Source: JAFAXD01 sp963760435 (GTDB lineage Bacteria > Pseudomonadota > Alphaproteobacteria > Rhizobiales > Xanthobacteraceae). Taken from it: a DNA stretch of 64,000 bases. Below the pieces are notes generated by a model that saw only the letters and a program-made list of their open reading frames with translations, did no database searches and was not told where the DNA came from. The translations under genes and the position numbers were made by a program. This document shows, one piece after another, positions 34,839-43,234 of the stretch (positions within the stretch are counted from its first letter, which is position 1; every line of letters begins with the position of its first letter). Where the stretch lies: assembly GCA_963760435.1 (NCBI GenBank), contig CAVXDE010000033.1, positions 124,001 to 188,000 of the forward strand, written 5' to 3'.

Positions 34839-36326
34839 ATGAGTACACATGAGTCGGCTTCCGACGAAGGGCGTCGAACTGCCTCGCTCGTCCTTCGTAC
34901 AGGCCCGTCGCGTAGTCGCGTTCTGTTTGTGACGCCGGAGCTCGGCGACTTCGTCAAGGTCGGAGGTCTCGGCGACGTCTCGGCCGCGCTGCCACGAGCG
35001 CTGTTGCCGTCGTGCGATGTGCGCGTGCTTGTTCCCGGTTACAGGCAGCTCCTCGCCCGTTGCGGCACCCTGCAGATCGTCGGCCGCTGTGAGGCGTTTG
35101 CGGCGCTGCCGGCGTGCGACATCGGCAGACTGGAGACGCCCGACGGGCTCGCCGTCTATGTCGTGCTCTGTCCGGAGCTGTATGACCGCGACGGCACGCC
35201 GTACGGTGACGCTGAGAAGCGGGATTGGCAGGACAACGATCTGCGGTTTGCGCGGCTCAGTCTGGCGGCTGCCGAACTGGCGGGCGGCCAGATTGACCGC
35301 GACTGGGCGGCCGACGTCCTGCATGTGAATGACTGGCCGGCGGCCCTCGCTCCGGCGTACGTCGCTTGGCGCGGACAGGGCACGCCCAGCATCCTCACCA
35401 TTCACAATTTGGCGTATCAGGGCAACTTTTCTCGCGACAGCCTCGGCCGGATTGGCGCGCCGGACAGCGCCTATCAGATCGACGGGATCGAGTTCTACAA
35501 CCAGGTCTCGTTCATGAAAGCGGGCATCGTCTACGCGAACCAGATCACCACCGTGAGTGAAACGTATGCGCGGGAGATTCTGGAGCCAGCGGCGGGGCAC
35601 GGTCTCGATGGCTTGCTACGCAAGCGCGCGAAAGAGACCCGCCTGACTGGGATTCTCAACGGGATCGATGAGAACTGGGACCCGCGGACCTGCACGCACC
35701 TTGCCAAGCAATTCGAATCGGGTGATTGGAAAGGAAAGCACGCCAACGCGGAAAGCATACGGCGAGACTTCGGTCTCGCCGCGTCACGTGGACCACTGTT
35801 CAGTCTGGTCGCGCGCCTGGTGCACCAAAAGGGCATTGATCTCGTTCTGTCGGTCGCCGACTCGATCGTTTCCGCTGGCGGTCAGATCGTCATCATGGGC
35901 ACGGGCGAAAGGCAGTTCGAGGCAGCGACCCAGACTTTGGCGCAGCGGCACAGAAAGTCTGTTGCGGTCAAGATCGGCTTCGACGAAGCCGAATCCCGCA
36001 GAATTCTCGCCGGCAGCGACTTCATGCTGATGCCGTCGCGCTTCGAGCCGTGCGGCTTGAGCCAGATGTGCGCGCAGCGCGTGGGCACGCTGCCGATCGG
36101 CCACAAAACCGGTGGGCTGGCGGAGACCATCGACGACGGCCAGACCGGTTTCCTGTTCGCCGAGCCGTCGATCGGCAGCCTGTTTGGTGCGCTATGCCGC
36201 GCGTTTTCGACATATTCGTCGAAGCGCCGGCTTTACCAGATGCGCACGCGCGCCATGGCGCGCAACTTTGGTTGGGAGCATTCGGCCGTGAGCTATCGCC
36301 AGCTCTATGGCAATGTCGCAGGGTGA
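34839..36326 (+). CDS. glgA: Glycogen (starch) synthase, ADP-glucose type
   Basis: 495 residues (E. coli GlgA 477). The GT-B fold GT5 motifs are visible: KVGGLGDVSAALPRAL (ADP-glucose-binding K-x-G-G), DVLHVNDWPAALAP, TIHNLAYQGNF, NQITTVSETYA, LNGIDENWDP, and PSRFEPCGLSQMCAQR followed by KTGGLAETI. It transfers glucose from ADP-glucose to the growing glucan. No glgBCPX gene is adjacent. The start is ATG 34839 or GTG 34809. The stop overlaps the next small gene. Confidence 0.93.
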   Translation: MSTHESASDEGRRTASLVLRTGPSRSRVLFVTPELGDFVKVGGLGDVSAALPRALLPSCDVRVLVPGYRQLLARCGTLQIVGRCEAFAALPACDIGRLETPDGLAVYVVLCPELYDRDGTPYGDAEKRDWQDNDLRFARLSLAAAELAGGQIDRDWAADVLHVNDWPAALAPAYVAWRGQGTPSILTIHNLAYQGNFSRDSLGRIGAPDSAYQIDGIEFYNQVSFMKAGIVYANQITTVSETYAREILEPAAGHGLDGLLRKRAKETRLTGILNGIDENWDPRTCTHLAKQFESGDWKGKHANAESIRRDFGLAASRGPLFSLVARLVHQKGIDLVLSVADSIVSAGGQIVIMGTGERQFEAATQTLAQRHRKSVAVKIGFDEAESRRILAGSDFMLMPSRFEPCGLSQMCAQRVGTLPIGHKTGGLAETIDDGQTGFLFAEPSIGSLFGALCRAFSTYSSKRRLYQMRTRAMARNFGWEHSAVSYRQLYGNVAG

Positions 36327-36546
36327 CGAGCGCAACATGTCCGCAAGCGCAGCTTTCGATCCGCAGACGGTTGAGCTCATGCAGTTTGCGCACGACCGCA
36401 CCTGCGAATTGCTCAATATCAGCGATAAATCTGATCCTATGGCGGAGATCATCGCCAAGGAAATCATTCGATTGGCAAGCCGCGGCGAACGCGAACCGCA
36501 GCGGATGTCTCGCCTGGTTGTGAAAGCACTTGGCCAACCGCTGTGA
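36307..36546 (+). CDS. Small conserved hypothetical protein (Hyphomicrobiales type)
   Basis: 79 residues; a start at ATG 36337 (MSASAAFDPQ) would give 69. The helical core, FAHDRTCELLNISDKSDPMA then EIIAKEIIRLASRGEREPQR, resembles short uncharacterised proteins frequent in Bradyrhizobium, often with the pattern of an abundant helical bundle. It overlaps the end of glgA, so is probably co-transcribed. No function can be given. Confidence 0.65.
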   Translation: MAMSQGDERNMSASAAFDPQTVELMQFAHDRTCELLNISDKSDPMAEIIAKEIIRLASRGEREPQRMSRLVVKALGQPL

Positions 36547-36562
36547 GTCGGACGGGCTCTAA

Positions 36563-37090
36563 TTAATGCAGGGGCGAGCGCGCGCCCGGTTGCTCCGAGC
36601 GATGTTCACCCGAGAGGTGGCACAAGATCTTCCTGCGGGCGCGGCTGACCCTGCTTTTGACTGTACCGGTCGGACAACCGAGTGCCCGGGCCACTTCGTC
36701 ATACTCATATCCGGCCCCCAGGACCATCACCAGCGCGACGCGTTCCGGTTCGGGAAGTTCGTGTAGCGCAGCGCGCAGTTCGTGTGACTCGGCCGATGCG
36801 AACTGAGCGGCCGGAATGCTCAGCGTCTCTACGTGGTCCTCGATCGGATCAGATAATCGATACCTGGCGCGCCGGCATTCCGAGAGAAAATGATTGCGAA
36901 GAATGGTTGTGAGCCACGCGACCATATTGGTTCCGGGTTCGAACAGCGCGATATTCTTGCAACCGCGCGCGATCGTTTCTTGCACCAGATCGTCGGCTTG
37001 ATCGACGTTTCGGCATAGTTTCATGGCGAAAGCGCGCAGCTGGGGAACCGCTCCCAGCATCGCATCCTGCACAGATGGTTGAACGCTCAT
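36563..37090 (-). CDS. ECF RNA polymerase sigma factor (EcfG-like)
   Basis: 175 residues. Region 2 reads LCRNVDQADDLVQETIARGC, then MVAWLTTILRNHF. Region 4 is LPEPERVALVMVLGAGYEYD followed by EVARALGCPTGTVKSRVSRA, a helix-turn-helix. This form is close to the general-stress EcfG and related alphaproteobacterial ECF sigmas. No anti-sigma NepR or PhyR is adjacent. Two EcfG-like promoter candidates occur within 3 kb, before the DUF1236 and glgA genes. It is convergent with the small glgA-linked gene. Confidence 0.88.
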   Translation of the reverse strand: MSVQPSVQDAMLGAVPQLRAFAMKLCRNVDQADDLVQETIARGCKNIALFEPGTNMVAWLTTILRNHFLSECRRARYRLSDPIEDHVETLSIPAAQFASAESHELRAALHELPEPERVALVMVLGAGYEYDEVARALGCPTGTVKSRVSRARRKILCHLSGEHRSEQPGARSPLH

Positions 37091-37258
37091 GACGGACTTG
37101 CTCCAGTCGGCCGATTGAGCGTGTTATGCCGGGAGCACGCCGGTGAAACTTGCTGGCGATTGCTTTGCTTGTGGCTGAATTGTTCCGATCCGGACTTTTC
37201 TGTGCAAACCGCCGTCCAGAGCGCTTTCTCCGAACCGGTATCCCGGTCGAGCCAAAAG

Positions 37259-37290
37259 AAAAGGCCCGTCACGCGTGACGGACCTTTTGG
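37259..37290 (-). terminator. Rho-independent terminator for the PheC-like gene (possibly bidirectional)
   Basis: CCGTCACGCGTGACGG (37266-37281) is a perfect palindrome extended by AAAAGG on the left and CCTTTT on the right. On the minus strand it is followed by a T-rich run, and it lies about 105 nt after the PheC-like stop. The rest of the 300-bp region to the sigma gene has no gene-like content. Confidence 0.7.
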
Positions 37291-37393
37291 ATGCCCGACC
37301 CCTGATGCTTGGGACATCCGTGTCGAACGGTCGGGACAGGGCTCGAGTATCTCTCAACGCGCCCCGCCCGCCAATCTATACGTTGGTGGAAAA

Positions 37394-38185
37394 TCAAGGC
37401 TCGCTTGTGCCGGCGGCCTCCAAGGCACGCGCGTAGTCACCCGCCGCAAGGGCCTTGTCGAGCCAGCCGTCGACCGCGGCTTTGAGCGCCGGGTCGCGCG
37501 TCATCCAATAGGCTTTGTCGAAGTGGTCGAACGAGTCCGTAACCGGCGCTGGGCACAGCACGCCCGGATGGCGGCGCGCCTGATAGTCGACCTCGGCGCC
37601 GTCGGTCACCATGACATCCGCATGGCCGGCGGCAATCTCGTCAAAGATGCTGCGGTTGTCGGGGTGCTCGATGATCCTTGCGTGACCGAGGTTCGCTTTG
37701 GCGAAGCGTTCGTTGGTGCCGCCGGGGTTGACGACGACCCGTACATCGCTGCGATCGATTGCCGGAAGCGAGGTGTACCGGTCCTTCTCCGCGCAGCGCG
37801 CGATCGGGCGCTTGCCGTCGTGCAATACCGGATGAGAGAAATCGCCTATGGCGGCGCGGTCGGGCGTGATGCTCACCCCGCCCATGACGACGTCATAGCG
37901 GTCTGCGGCAAGGTCGGCGGCAAGCGTCTTCCAGGTCGTTGGGACGACGACGAGTGCAACCCCAAGCGCCTTGGCGAGGCTTTCGGCCATCGTCACGTCC
38001 GCGCCGACGATCCGGCCATCCGCGCTGCGCACTGAAAACGGAGCGTAATCGCCCGTCATGCCGACGCGCAGCATTCCCTCCGCCGTAATGGCCGCGAGCG
38101 GGCGCGCCGCCGCAGGGAGCGCTCCGGCGAGGCCGATCAGCAGCACGATGGCGAGGGCGGCTTTCAGGAGATGACGGTGGGCCAT
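37394..38185 (-). CDS. Periplasmic cyclohexadienyl dehydratase/family 3 binding protein (PheC-like)
   Basis: 263 residues from ATG 38185. A signal peptide (LLKAALAIVLLIGLAGALPA) is followed by a family 3 solute-binding fold: GMLRVGMTGDYAPFS, DVTMAESLAKALG, YDVVMGGVSITPDRA, and RVVVNPGGTNERFAKANL. The VNPGGTNE motif and HPDNRSIFDEIAAGHADVM are typical of cyclohexadienyl dehydratases (prephenate/arogenate to phenylpyruvate/phenylalanine) rather than ABC binding proteins. Periplasmic PheC forms are known. A longer frame to 38350 runs through the leader hairpins and is not preferred. Confidence 0.8.
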   Translation of the reverse strand: MAHRHLLKAALAIVLLIGLAGALPAAARPLAAITAEGMLRVGMTGDYAPFSVRSADGRIVGADVTMAESLAKALGVALVVVPTTWKTLAADLAADRYDVVMGGVSITPDRAAIGDFSHPVLHDGKRPIARCAEKDRYTSLPAIDRSDVRVVVNPGGTNERFAKANLGHARIIEHPDNRSIFDEIAAGHADVMVTDGAEVDYQARRHPGVLCPAPVTDSFDHFDKAYWMTRDPALKAAVDGWLDKALAAGDYARALEAAGTSEP

Positions 38186-38227
38186 TCGCGCCAGTGTAGC
38201 TCGCGACAAAGCCCCGAGGCGCAGAAA

Positions 38228-38343
38228 TTCAAAAGCCCCGCCGAGGGTCGCGGCGGGGCTTAAGAAACAGGGGGCGCCAGAAGTGGAGGGTGGGGGGTTC
38301 CTGGCGCTAACGGGCAAAGCGATAGTCTCAAAAAGGCTCTCCC
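38228..38343 (-). ncRNA. Candidate small RNA or terminated leader upstream of the PheC-like gene
   Basis: A perfect -10 (TATAAT on the minus strand, 38355-38350) with a weak -35 (TTCAAA, 18-nt spacer) is followed by about 115 nt. The transcript would hold a hairpin with arms GCGCCAG/CTGGCGC (38307-38274) and end in a strong Rho-independent terminator: AAGCCCCGCC/GGCGGGGCTT (38261-38233) followed by TTTTGAATTT. This is the layout of a free-standing sRNA, or of an attenuated leader of the PheC-like gene starting 43 nt later. No Rfam family was recognised. Confidence 0.45.
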
Positions 38344-38477
38344 GCCGCAATTATACAGAGGTGTTGGTTCGATTTTGAACCGCGCCAACGCGCGTCCGCA
38401 GATCAGGCCGTTGCCGCTGAGCGTGCTAGAATGACTTGGTCCGGCTCCTGCCGCACATGCACCAGCAACGCCTGCCA

Positions 38478-39092
38478 ATGTCGGTTCAGTCCAACTGGAC
38501 GTGGTTCTTATTGGCTCTTGCGCCGGCGGTCGCTTCGCAGATCGTGCGCATGGGCCAAACGGATCCTCTGGCGTGGCTCGCCTGGGATTATGCCGGTCGA
38601 CTTGGGACGCTCGTCGTTCTCGCTGTGATTCCGGCCGCTCGGATTATCGCGTTTGCGCGTGAGGCACGGACGGTGAGATGGCTCGAGCTTGCGATCTGGG
38701 TCGCATGCCTGCTCGCGTTCGAACTGATCATCGGTCGATCAATTACCTCGATCATCGATGCGGCAATCCCCGGGACACGGCTGACGACGCCTTCCAATCC
38801 TCGGGGTTGGCTGTATGCCGTGGATGTCACGTTCGGCATTGCGTTGGTTGCCTACCAGGAGGAGGTGGTGTTCCGGCGCTGCGCACGTGCGGTCTTGAGC
38901 AAAACACTGAGCGGCCGGACCACGATGGTGATCGCATCGGCGCTGTTGTTCGGCAGTTATCACTGGTCCAGGGGGCTGGGCACGATCACATCCGCTGCTT
39001 TGTTCGGGGTCGTGGCGATGACCTTTTACCTGCGAGCGGGCGTCCTGTGGCCGCTCGTGCTTGTCCACTACGTGACCGATGTCATGTGGTGA
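38478..39092 (+). CDS. CPBP-family intramembrane glutamic protease
   Basis: About 204 residues from ATG 38478; ATG 38457 or TTG 38436 would be longer and no start has a clear ribosome site. Some six hydrophobic helices. The family motifs are EEVVFRR (EE-x3-R), LFGSYHW (F-x3-H) and HYVTDVMW (H-x3-D). CPBP (Abi/CAAX-type) proteases cleave within the membrane. The substrate is unknown; prenyl-CAAX or bacteriocin-immunity roles are known for other members. Confidence 0.85.
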   Translation: MSVQSNWTWFLLALAPAVASQIVRMGQTDPLAWLAWDYAGRLGTLVVLAVIPAARIIAFAREARTVRWLELAIWVACLLAFELIIGRSITSIIDAAIPGTRLTTPSNPRGWLYAVDVTFGIALVAYQEEVVFRRCARAVLSKTLSGRTTMVIASALLFGSYHWSRGLGTITSAALFGVVAMTFYLRAGVLWPLVLVHYVTDVMW

Positions 39093-39173
39093 CAGGGTCT
39101 CGATCGACCTGCTTCGAGCGCGCAGGCAGTAGGGCGCAGGAACGTCAAATCGGCGGTGCTCATGCGGTGCCGT

Positions 39174-39190
39174 AAAAGATATTATCTTTT
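39174..39190. promoter_or_regulatory. AT-rich palindrome upstream of ompW
   Basis: AAAAGATA-T-TATCTTTT has perfect 8-bp arms. It lies 145 bp before the OmpW start, 82 bp after the CPBP gene stop. Operator or weak terminator; no regulator is adjacent. Confidence 0.35.
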
Positions 39191-39219
39191 CACGTTTTGT
39201 GGACAGCGGGTGACAAACA

Positions 39220-39238
39220 CGAACAAACAGTTTGTTCG
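39220..39238. promoter_or_regulatory. Perfect 19-bp inverted repeat, TetR-type operator, upstream of ompW
   Basis: CGAACAAACAGTTTGTTCG has 9-bp perfect arms around one A, 97 bp before the OmpW ATG. This is a classic TetR/AcrR operator form. A TTGACG box follows at 39245. Confidence 0.55.
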
Positions 39239-39334
39239 CAGCTCTTGACGCACCGAGCAGCAAATTAAATGTGCTATTTCCGTCGTCGGGGTGGGCAATC
39301 ACGGTGGTTGCTTGCGCAAACACGGGGGACTTCC

Positions 39335-40072
39335 ATGAACAGAGTAAAACTGACACTGATGTCGTTTGTTGCGGCAACGACACTGCAAGCGATTGCGTCA
39401 TCTGCATACGCGGCAGATATGAACGCGATGGTCTACAAGGCGCCGCCGGCGCCAGCCGTCGATCCCTGGAGCCCATGGCAGCTGCGCTTGCGTGCGCTCG
39501 CCGTGTTGCCCGATGCCGGCAGCAGCACGATCAATGTGGTGGGCGCCCCGGCGCTGTCATCACCGAACTCCGGGATCAAGATCGATAACTCTGTCGTGCC
39601 TGAGCTCGATATCAGCTACTTCCTCAACCCCAATTGGTCGGTCGAGGTGGTCCTGGGCGTGACGCCGCACAAGATCACCGGCACGGGGACGCTCGCGAAC
39701 CTCGATATCGGCAAAACCTGGCTGCTGCCGCCAACTGCGACGCTGCAATACCACTTCACCAATTTCGGCGCCTTCCAGCCCTATGTCGGCGCCGGCGTGA
39801 ACTACACCGTCTTCTTCAATCAGTCCGCGGGCAACACGGCGCTCGGCGCACTGCCGGCGATCACCGGGCTGAGCGTTCACAACGCTTTCGGCGCCGCGTT
39901 CCAGGCGGGCTTCGATTACATGATCGATCGCCATTGGGGGCTGAATTTCGACGCCAAATGGCTCTACCTGCAGCCGAACTTCACGGCGACCGACACGGCG
40001 GGGCTGCCGATCAACGGCAATGCGCACATCAATCCCTGGCTGATCGGTGGCGGCATCACCTACCGGCTCTGA
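39335..40072 (+). CDS. OmpW-family outer membrane protein
   Basis: 245 residues. A signal peptide ends ASSAYAA. The mature protein is an 8-stranded OmpW barrel: WSPWQLRLRALAVLPDAGSS, VVPELDISYFLNPNWSVEVV, LGVTPHKI, YHFTNFGAFQPYVGAGVNYT, and a final WLIGGGITYRL. OmpW forms a narrow hydrophobic channel, linked to uptake of small hydrophobic molecules. ATG 39335 has GGGGGA six bases upstream. Two palindromic operator candidates precede it. Confidence 0.92.
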   Translation: MNRVKLTLMSFVAATTLQAIASSAYAADMNAMVYKAPPAPAVDPWSPWQLRLRALAVLPDAGSSTINVVGAPALSSPNSGIKIDNSVVPELDISYFLNPNWSVEVVLGVTPHKITGTGTLANLDIGKTWLLPPTATLQYHFTNFGAFQPYVGAGVNYTVFFNQSAGNTALGALPAITGLSVHNAFGAAFQAGFDYMIDRHWGLNFDAKWLYLQPNFTATDTAGLPINGNAHINPWLIGGGITYRL

Positions 40073-40097
40073 TCCGACTGCCAACCCGTTTCCGGCT

Positions 40098-40126
40098 GGA
40101 ACTCCATGTCGCCGGCATGGAGTTCC
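40098..40126. terminator. Hairpin between convergent ompW and Bug genes
   Basis: GGAACTCCATG-TCGCCGG-CATGGAGTTCC has a perfect 11-bp stem, midway between the two convergent stops (40072 and 40137). There is no T-tract, but it is the obvious bidirectional terminator. Confidence 0.6.
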
Positions 40127-40136
40127 CCGGAGCGGC

Positions 40137-41123
40137 TTACTCCGGTTCGAGATGCGCCAAGCGCGCATAGTCGTGCCAGGCGGCGGTCTGCTTCAACAAC
40201 AACTCCTTCAGGAATTGTGAGTTGCCGGGCAGAACGTCGGAGGCGACTGCGGCATTGAAGGCGACCACGTCGGGCTCGACCGCGATGGTGTTGAACCAGG
40301 CTTCGAGCTTGTCGCAGATCGGCTTGGGGGTTTTGGCCGGCACGTGCACCGACCACCAGGTGATCACGTCCATCCCGGTAATCCCGACCTCCTCGGCGCC
40401 CGGGATGTCCGGCGCCGACCTCAGACGCTTGGCCGACGTCACCGCCAGCGGACGGATGCGTCCCTCCTGCAACTGACCTTTGATCGTGGTGAGATCGCTG
40501 AAGAAGAACGCGAGCTGACCGCTGTAGAGGTCGTTGAGCAGCGGGCCTTGCTCCTTGTATTTGACTTCGACGGTTTTCAGCCCGAACGCCTGTTTGTAGA
40601 TCTCGGCAGCCACCAGGCTGGGCGGCGCGATCGATCCGTAGGAAGCTGCATCGCCCTTGTCCTTGAGATAGGCGGTGAGCTCCGCAACTGACTTGAACGG
40701 ACTTGTGCCCGGCACGACGAGCGCAAAGGCCGAGGCGCTGAGCGTGGTGATGTGCTCGAAATCGTTGATCGGGTCGTAGCCGAGCTTCTTGAACAGACTG
40801 GGCGCGGACGCGAGCGTCGAGCTCCCCGGCGCGATGTAGATCGTGTAGCCGTCGGGTTTGGCGCGCGCGACCGCTTCAGTCGCGATGTTGCCGAGCGCTC
40901 CAGGCTTGTTCTCGACGATGACGGGCTTGCCGGTGATCTGCGCGAGCTTGTTGGAATAGAACCTCACCTTGGTGTCGGCGCCAGAGCCGGGGGCAAACGG
41001 GCAGATCGCTTTGATCGGGCCGATGGGGTAGTTCTCCGTATCCGTGCCGGCGCGAGTGGTGAGTGGCGCCATGCTCGCAGTCAGCGCGGCGGTCGATCGC
41101 AGCAGGGTGCGGCGAGTCAGCAT
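40137..41123 (-). CDS. Bug-family substrate-binding protein
   Basis: 328 residues. The signal (MLTRRTLLRSTAALTASMAP) carries a twin-arginine. Bug motifs: YPIGPIKAICPFAPGSGADT, VENKPGALGNIATEAVARAK, PDGYTIYIAPGSS, and GAEEVGITGMDVITWWSVHV. ATG 41123 has GGGAGGA upstream. It is a single gene with no permease partner nearby. Confidence 0.88.
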   Translation of the reverse strand: MLTRRTLLRSTAALTASMAPLTTRAGTDTENYPIGPIKAICPFAPGSGADTKVRFYSNKLAQITGKPVIVENKPGALGNIATEAVARAKPDGYTIYIAPGSSTLASAPSLFKKLGYDPINDFEHITTLSASAFALVVPGTSPFKSVAELTAYLKDKGDAASYGSIAPPSLVAAEIYKQAFGLKTVEVKYKEQGPLLNDLYSGQLAFFFSDLTTIKGQLQEGRIRPLAVTSAKRLRSAPDIPGAEEVGITGMDVITWWSVHVPAKTPKPICDKLEAWFNTIAVEPDVVAFNAAVASDVLPGNSQFLKELLLKQTAAWHDYARLAHLEPE

Positions 41124-41171
41124 GAAGTCCTCCCATGGTGCGGCGGCCGTTTGTCTTTACGGGTTATGTTA

Positions 41172-41198
41172 TTCGCAGACGTTCAAGTCTACTGCGAA
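41172..41198. promoter_or_regulatory. Inverted repeat upstream of the Bug gene
   Basis: TTCGCAG and CTGCGAA form perfect 7-bp arms with a 13-nt spacer between the CYTH-CHAD stop (41219) and the Bug start (41123), both minus strand. It could be a terminator for the former or an operator for the latter. Confidence 0.35.
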
Positions 41199-41218
41199 CA
41201 TGCCGCAAGAGGGGAGGG

Positions 41219-42802
41219 CTATTCGGCCGCAAGCTCGGATTGCCAGAACGGCTTGGTTCGCGCGAACGAGTGCCAGTGCTTGACGAGGCGCTCGTCGATC
41301 TCGGCGGCGCGGCGGCGGTGCCACCCGAGAACACAGCCCGCCGCGAAGGTCAGCTTGTTCGACAGCGCCGATGCGGCCACCATGTCGGATGCACCGTCGG
41401 CCGAGATGCCGACTAGGCGCGCAAGCCTCGATTCGGCGACCGCCACGTCGTTCATGCTGCCCAGATCCTCCTGCAGCCGCGCCAGTTTTTTGAAAAACTT
41501 CGCGCGCCGCTCGGCGTCGAACACCCCGCCGAAGAAATCGAGCGCATAGCGCAATTTTTTGAGCGCGATCCGCACGCTGTGACGATCGTCCTGTGACAAC
41601 GTCTCGAAGTCGCGCCCGCGCTTCAACAGCCGGCGGTGAGATTTGGCCAGTGCTGCGGCCGCGAATTGTGTGACCGGCTGTTCGAGGGCGTCGGGCCCCA
41701 GTTTCGACTTGGCCAGGTCGTCGTATGATCCGTAGCCGAACGCGCACAGATCGACCAGGAAGTGGCGGTAACGGCTCGACGAGAGCGCCTCGTTGACCGC
41801 CGAATAGGCACTCGTTCTGTTGTGCTCGAGTCCGGACATCAGGGGCGCGAGTTCTTCGCTGTCGCCGAGCGCGCTGATCGCTGGCTCTAGCAAGTCGGTT
41901 TGCAGCACGTCGAGATCGCGCGCGGAGCCGAGCACGCTCCCGAGCCAACGGACGTCGGCATCGAGCGCCTCGATGCGCCTGTGTCGCAGCACGGGCTCGT
42001 AGATCTTGAACAACGAGCGCAGCCGGCGCAGCGCAACCCGGCACTGGTGTACGCCCTCCGGGTCGAGGTTGAGGCGCGCGCAGTCATCGTTGGCGGTCAG
42101 GTGTTCGAAACAATTGCGGGCAATCGCCCTGAGGGCGTCGCCCGCCGTCATGTTGATGTCGAGTTCGAGCGCGGGGGCTCGCGACCAGTGCTTGCGCGTG
42201 CCGTGCACCAGCGCGTAACCGACATCAGACTTCGAGCGCGCATGCAGGCGGCCGGCCGCGATATCGCTCAGCCTGCGTGCTTCCGCGAACAGCTGCTCGA
42301 GGCTGCCGGACACCAGTTCAAGCTCGACCTCGCGCACATCCTGGCGGTCTTCGCCCGACGTGACCGCGCCCTCGTCGAGCGACAATTCGATTTGCGCCGC
42401 ATCGGCCTCCAAGCGCCGCGTGTCGCGCTTGACGTCGACGTCGAACAGAGGTCGCAGGTCGGGCGCTGTGAGCTGGCGGAATTCCTGCGGCAACATTGGG
42501 TCGATGACCAACGACGGGTCCGGGATGGCGTCGGGAACGAGCGTTTCCCATTCGCGCCGCGCGATCGGTCCGGACTTGCGGTTCGCCATCTTGACGGTCT
42601 GAATGGTGTCGCGCCCGTCGGTGCGCGTGCGCAAGCTGATGTCGAGCCGCCGCAGCCGCCGATCCGGGGTATCGAAATAGACACTGTGCAGACGCTTGCG
42701 GGTGCCGCTGCCAAGCTGACGCCACCAGTCCGACTGGCGGATCTTGGCGACGCTGTCCGGGTCAATCCTTAGCTTGAGCTCGACTTCTTCGTATCCGTCC
42801 AT
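41219..42802 (-). CDS. CYTH and CHAD domain-containing protein (inorganic triphosphatase-like)
   Basis: 527 residues. The CYTH tunnel begins at once with EVELKLRIDPDSVAKI (E-x-E-x-K) and continues with SVYFDTPDRRLRRLDISLRT and TVKMANRKSG. CHAD starts near residue 220 (GDALRAIARNCFEHLTANDD) and has conserved His/Arg-rich helices (VHQCRVALRRLRSLFKIYEP; SVRIALKKLRYALDFF). CYTH hydrolyses triphosphates; CHAD binds polyphosphate, so a polyphosphate-linked role is likely (YgiF-like). It overlaps the ribbon-helix-helix gene by 41 nt. Confidence 0.92.
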   Translation of the reverse strand: MDGYEEVELKLRIDPDSVAKIRQSDWWRQLGSGTRKRLHSVYFDTPDRRLRRLDISLRTRTDGRDTIQTVKMANRKSGPIARREWETLVPDAIPDPSLVIDPMLPQEFRQLTAPDLRPLFDVDVKRDTRRLEADAAQIELSLDEGAVTSGEDRQDVREVELELVSGSLEQLFAEARRLSDIAAGRLHARSKSDVGYALVHGTRKHWSRAPALELDINMTAGDALRAIARNCFEHLTANDDCARLNLDPEGVHQCRVALRRLRSLFKIYEPVLRHRRIEALDADVRWLGSVLGSARDLDVLQTDLLEPAISALGDSEELAPLMSGLEHNRTSAYSAVNEALSSSRYRHFLVDLCAFGYGSYDDLAKSKLGPDALEQPVTQFAAAALAKSHRRLLKRGRDFETLSQDDRHSVRIALKKLRYALDFFGGVFDAERRAKFFKKLARLQEDLGSMNDVAVAESRLARLVGISADGASDMVAASALSNKLTFAAGCVLGWHRRRAAEIDERLVKHWHSFARTKPFWQSELAAE

Positions 42803-43112
42803 CCGTACGTATCCGATCTTGGTACCGTGTCGGCGTCAGCCGGTAGTCCGACGCCAGCACTCGGTGATGCAGCGTGCGGTGCGATTTCTCCACCACGTCG
42901 AGGCGCGCCTCGATCAGCCGCAGGCGCTCGTCCATGGTATCGGCGGTGGAAGGGCTAGCGGCAGCCGCATCGAGCGCCGCCGAAAGCGCGCGCCGCACCC
43001 AGCGGCCGACGCTCATTCCCTCGGCCTTCGCCGCCGCTTTCACCGCTCTGCGTGTGGCGGGATCGACGCCGCGGATCATCCATCGATCATCGGCCAATGA
43101 CACGCTCTCCAT
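42762..43112 (-). CDS. Ribbon-helix-helix-like protein next to parA
   Basis: 116 residues. The first half, WMIRGVDPATRRAVKAAAKA then EGMSVGRWVRRALSAALDAA, looks like an Arc/MetJ-type ribbon-helix-helix segment. The rest includes an amphipathic helix (RLRLIEARLDVVEKSHRTL). It is divergent from the ParA-like gene and its end overlaps the CYTH-CHAD start. Adjacent ParA and small DNA-binding genes suggest a two-component partner pair. No clear ribosome site. Confidence 0.55.
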   Translation of the reverse strand: MESVSLADDRWMIRGVDPATRRAVKAAAKAEGMSVGRWVRRALSAALDAAAASPSTADTMDERLRLIEARLDVVEKSHRTLHHRVLASDYRLTPTRYQDRIRTDGRIRRSRAQAKD

Positions 43113-43164
43113 CTTCGCCGAATCGTTCTACTATGACATAATTGTGTATTAAAAGTTGACATTT

Positions 43165-43182
43165 GTCAGCTAAAAAGCTGAC
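43165..43182. promoter_or_regulatory. Inverted repeat between the RHH-like and parA-like genes
   Basis: GTCAGCT-AAAA-AGCTGAC has perfect 7-bp arms just after a TTGACA box (43156-43161), 53 bp before the parA ATG. Candidate autoregulatory site for the RHH-like protein. Confidence 0.45.
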
Positions 43183-43234
43183 GCACGGAAGCGTCGCGTG
43201 TGTCGCATCATCGAACGGAGATAACCTGATACCA

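Noticed and set aside
36327..37090. Plus-strand frames over the ECF sigma gene
   Set aside because: No ribosome site or family; the minus strand has regions 2 and 4 of a sigma factor.
37182..37215. GGAAC box on the minus strand upstream of the sigma gene as an autoregulatory EcfG promoter
   Set aside because: No CGTT-like element at 16-18 nt spacing.
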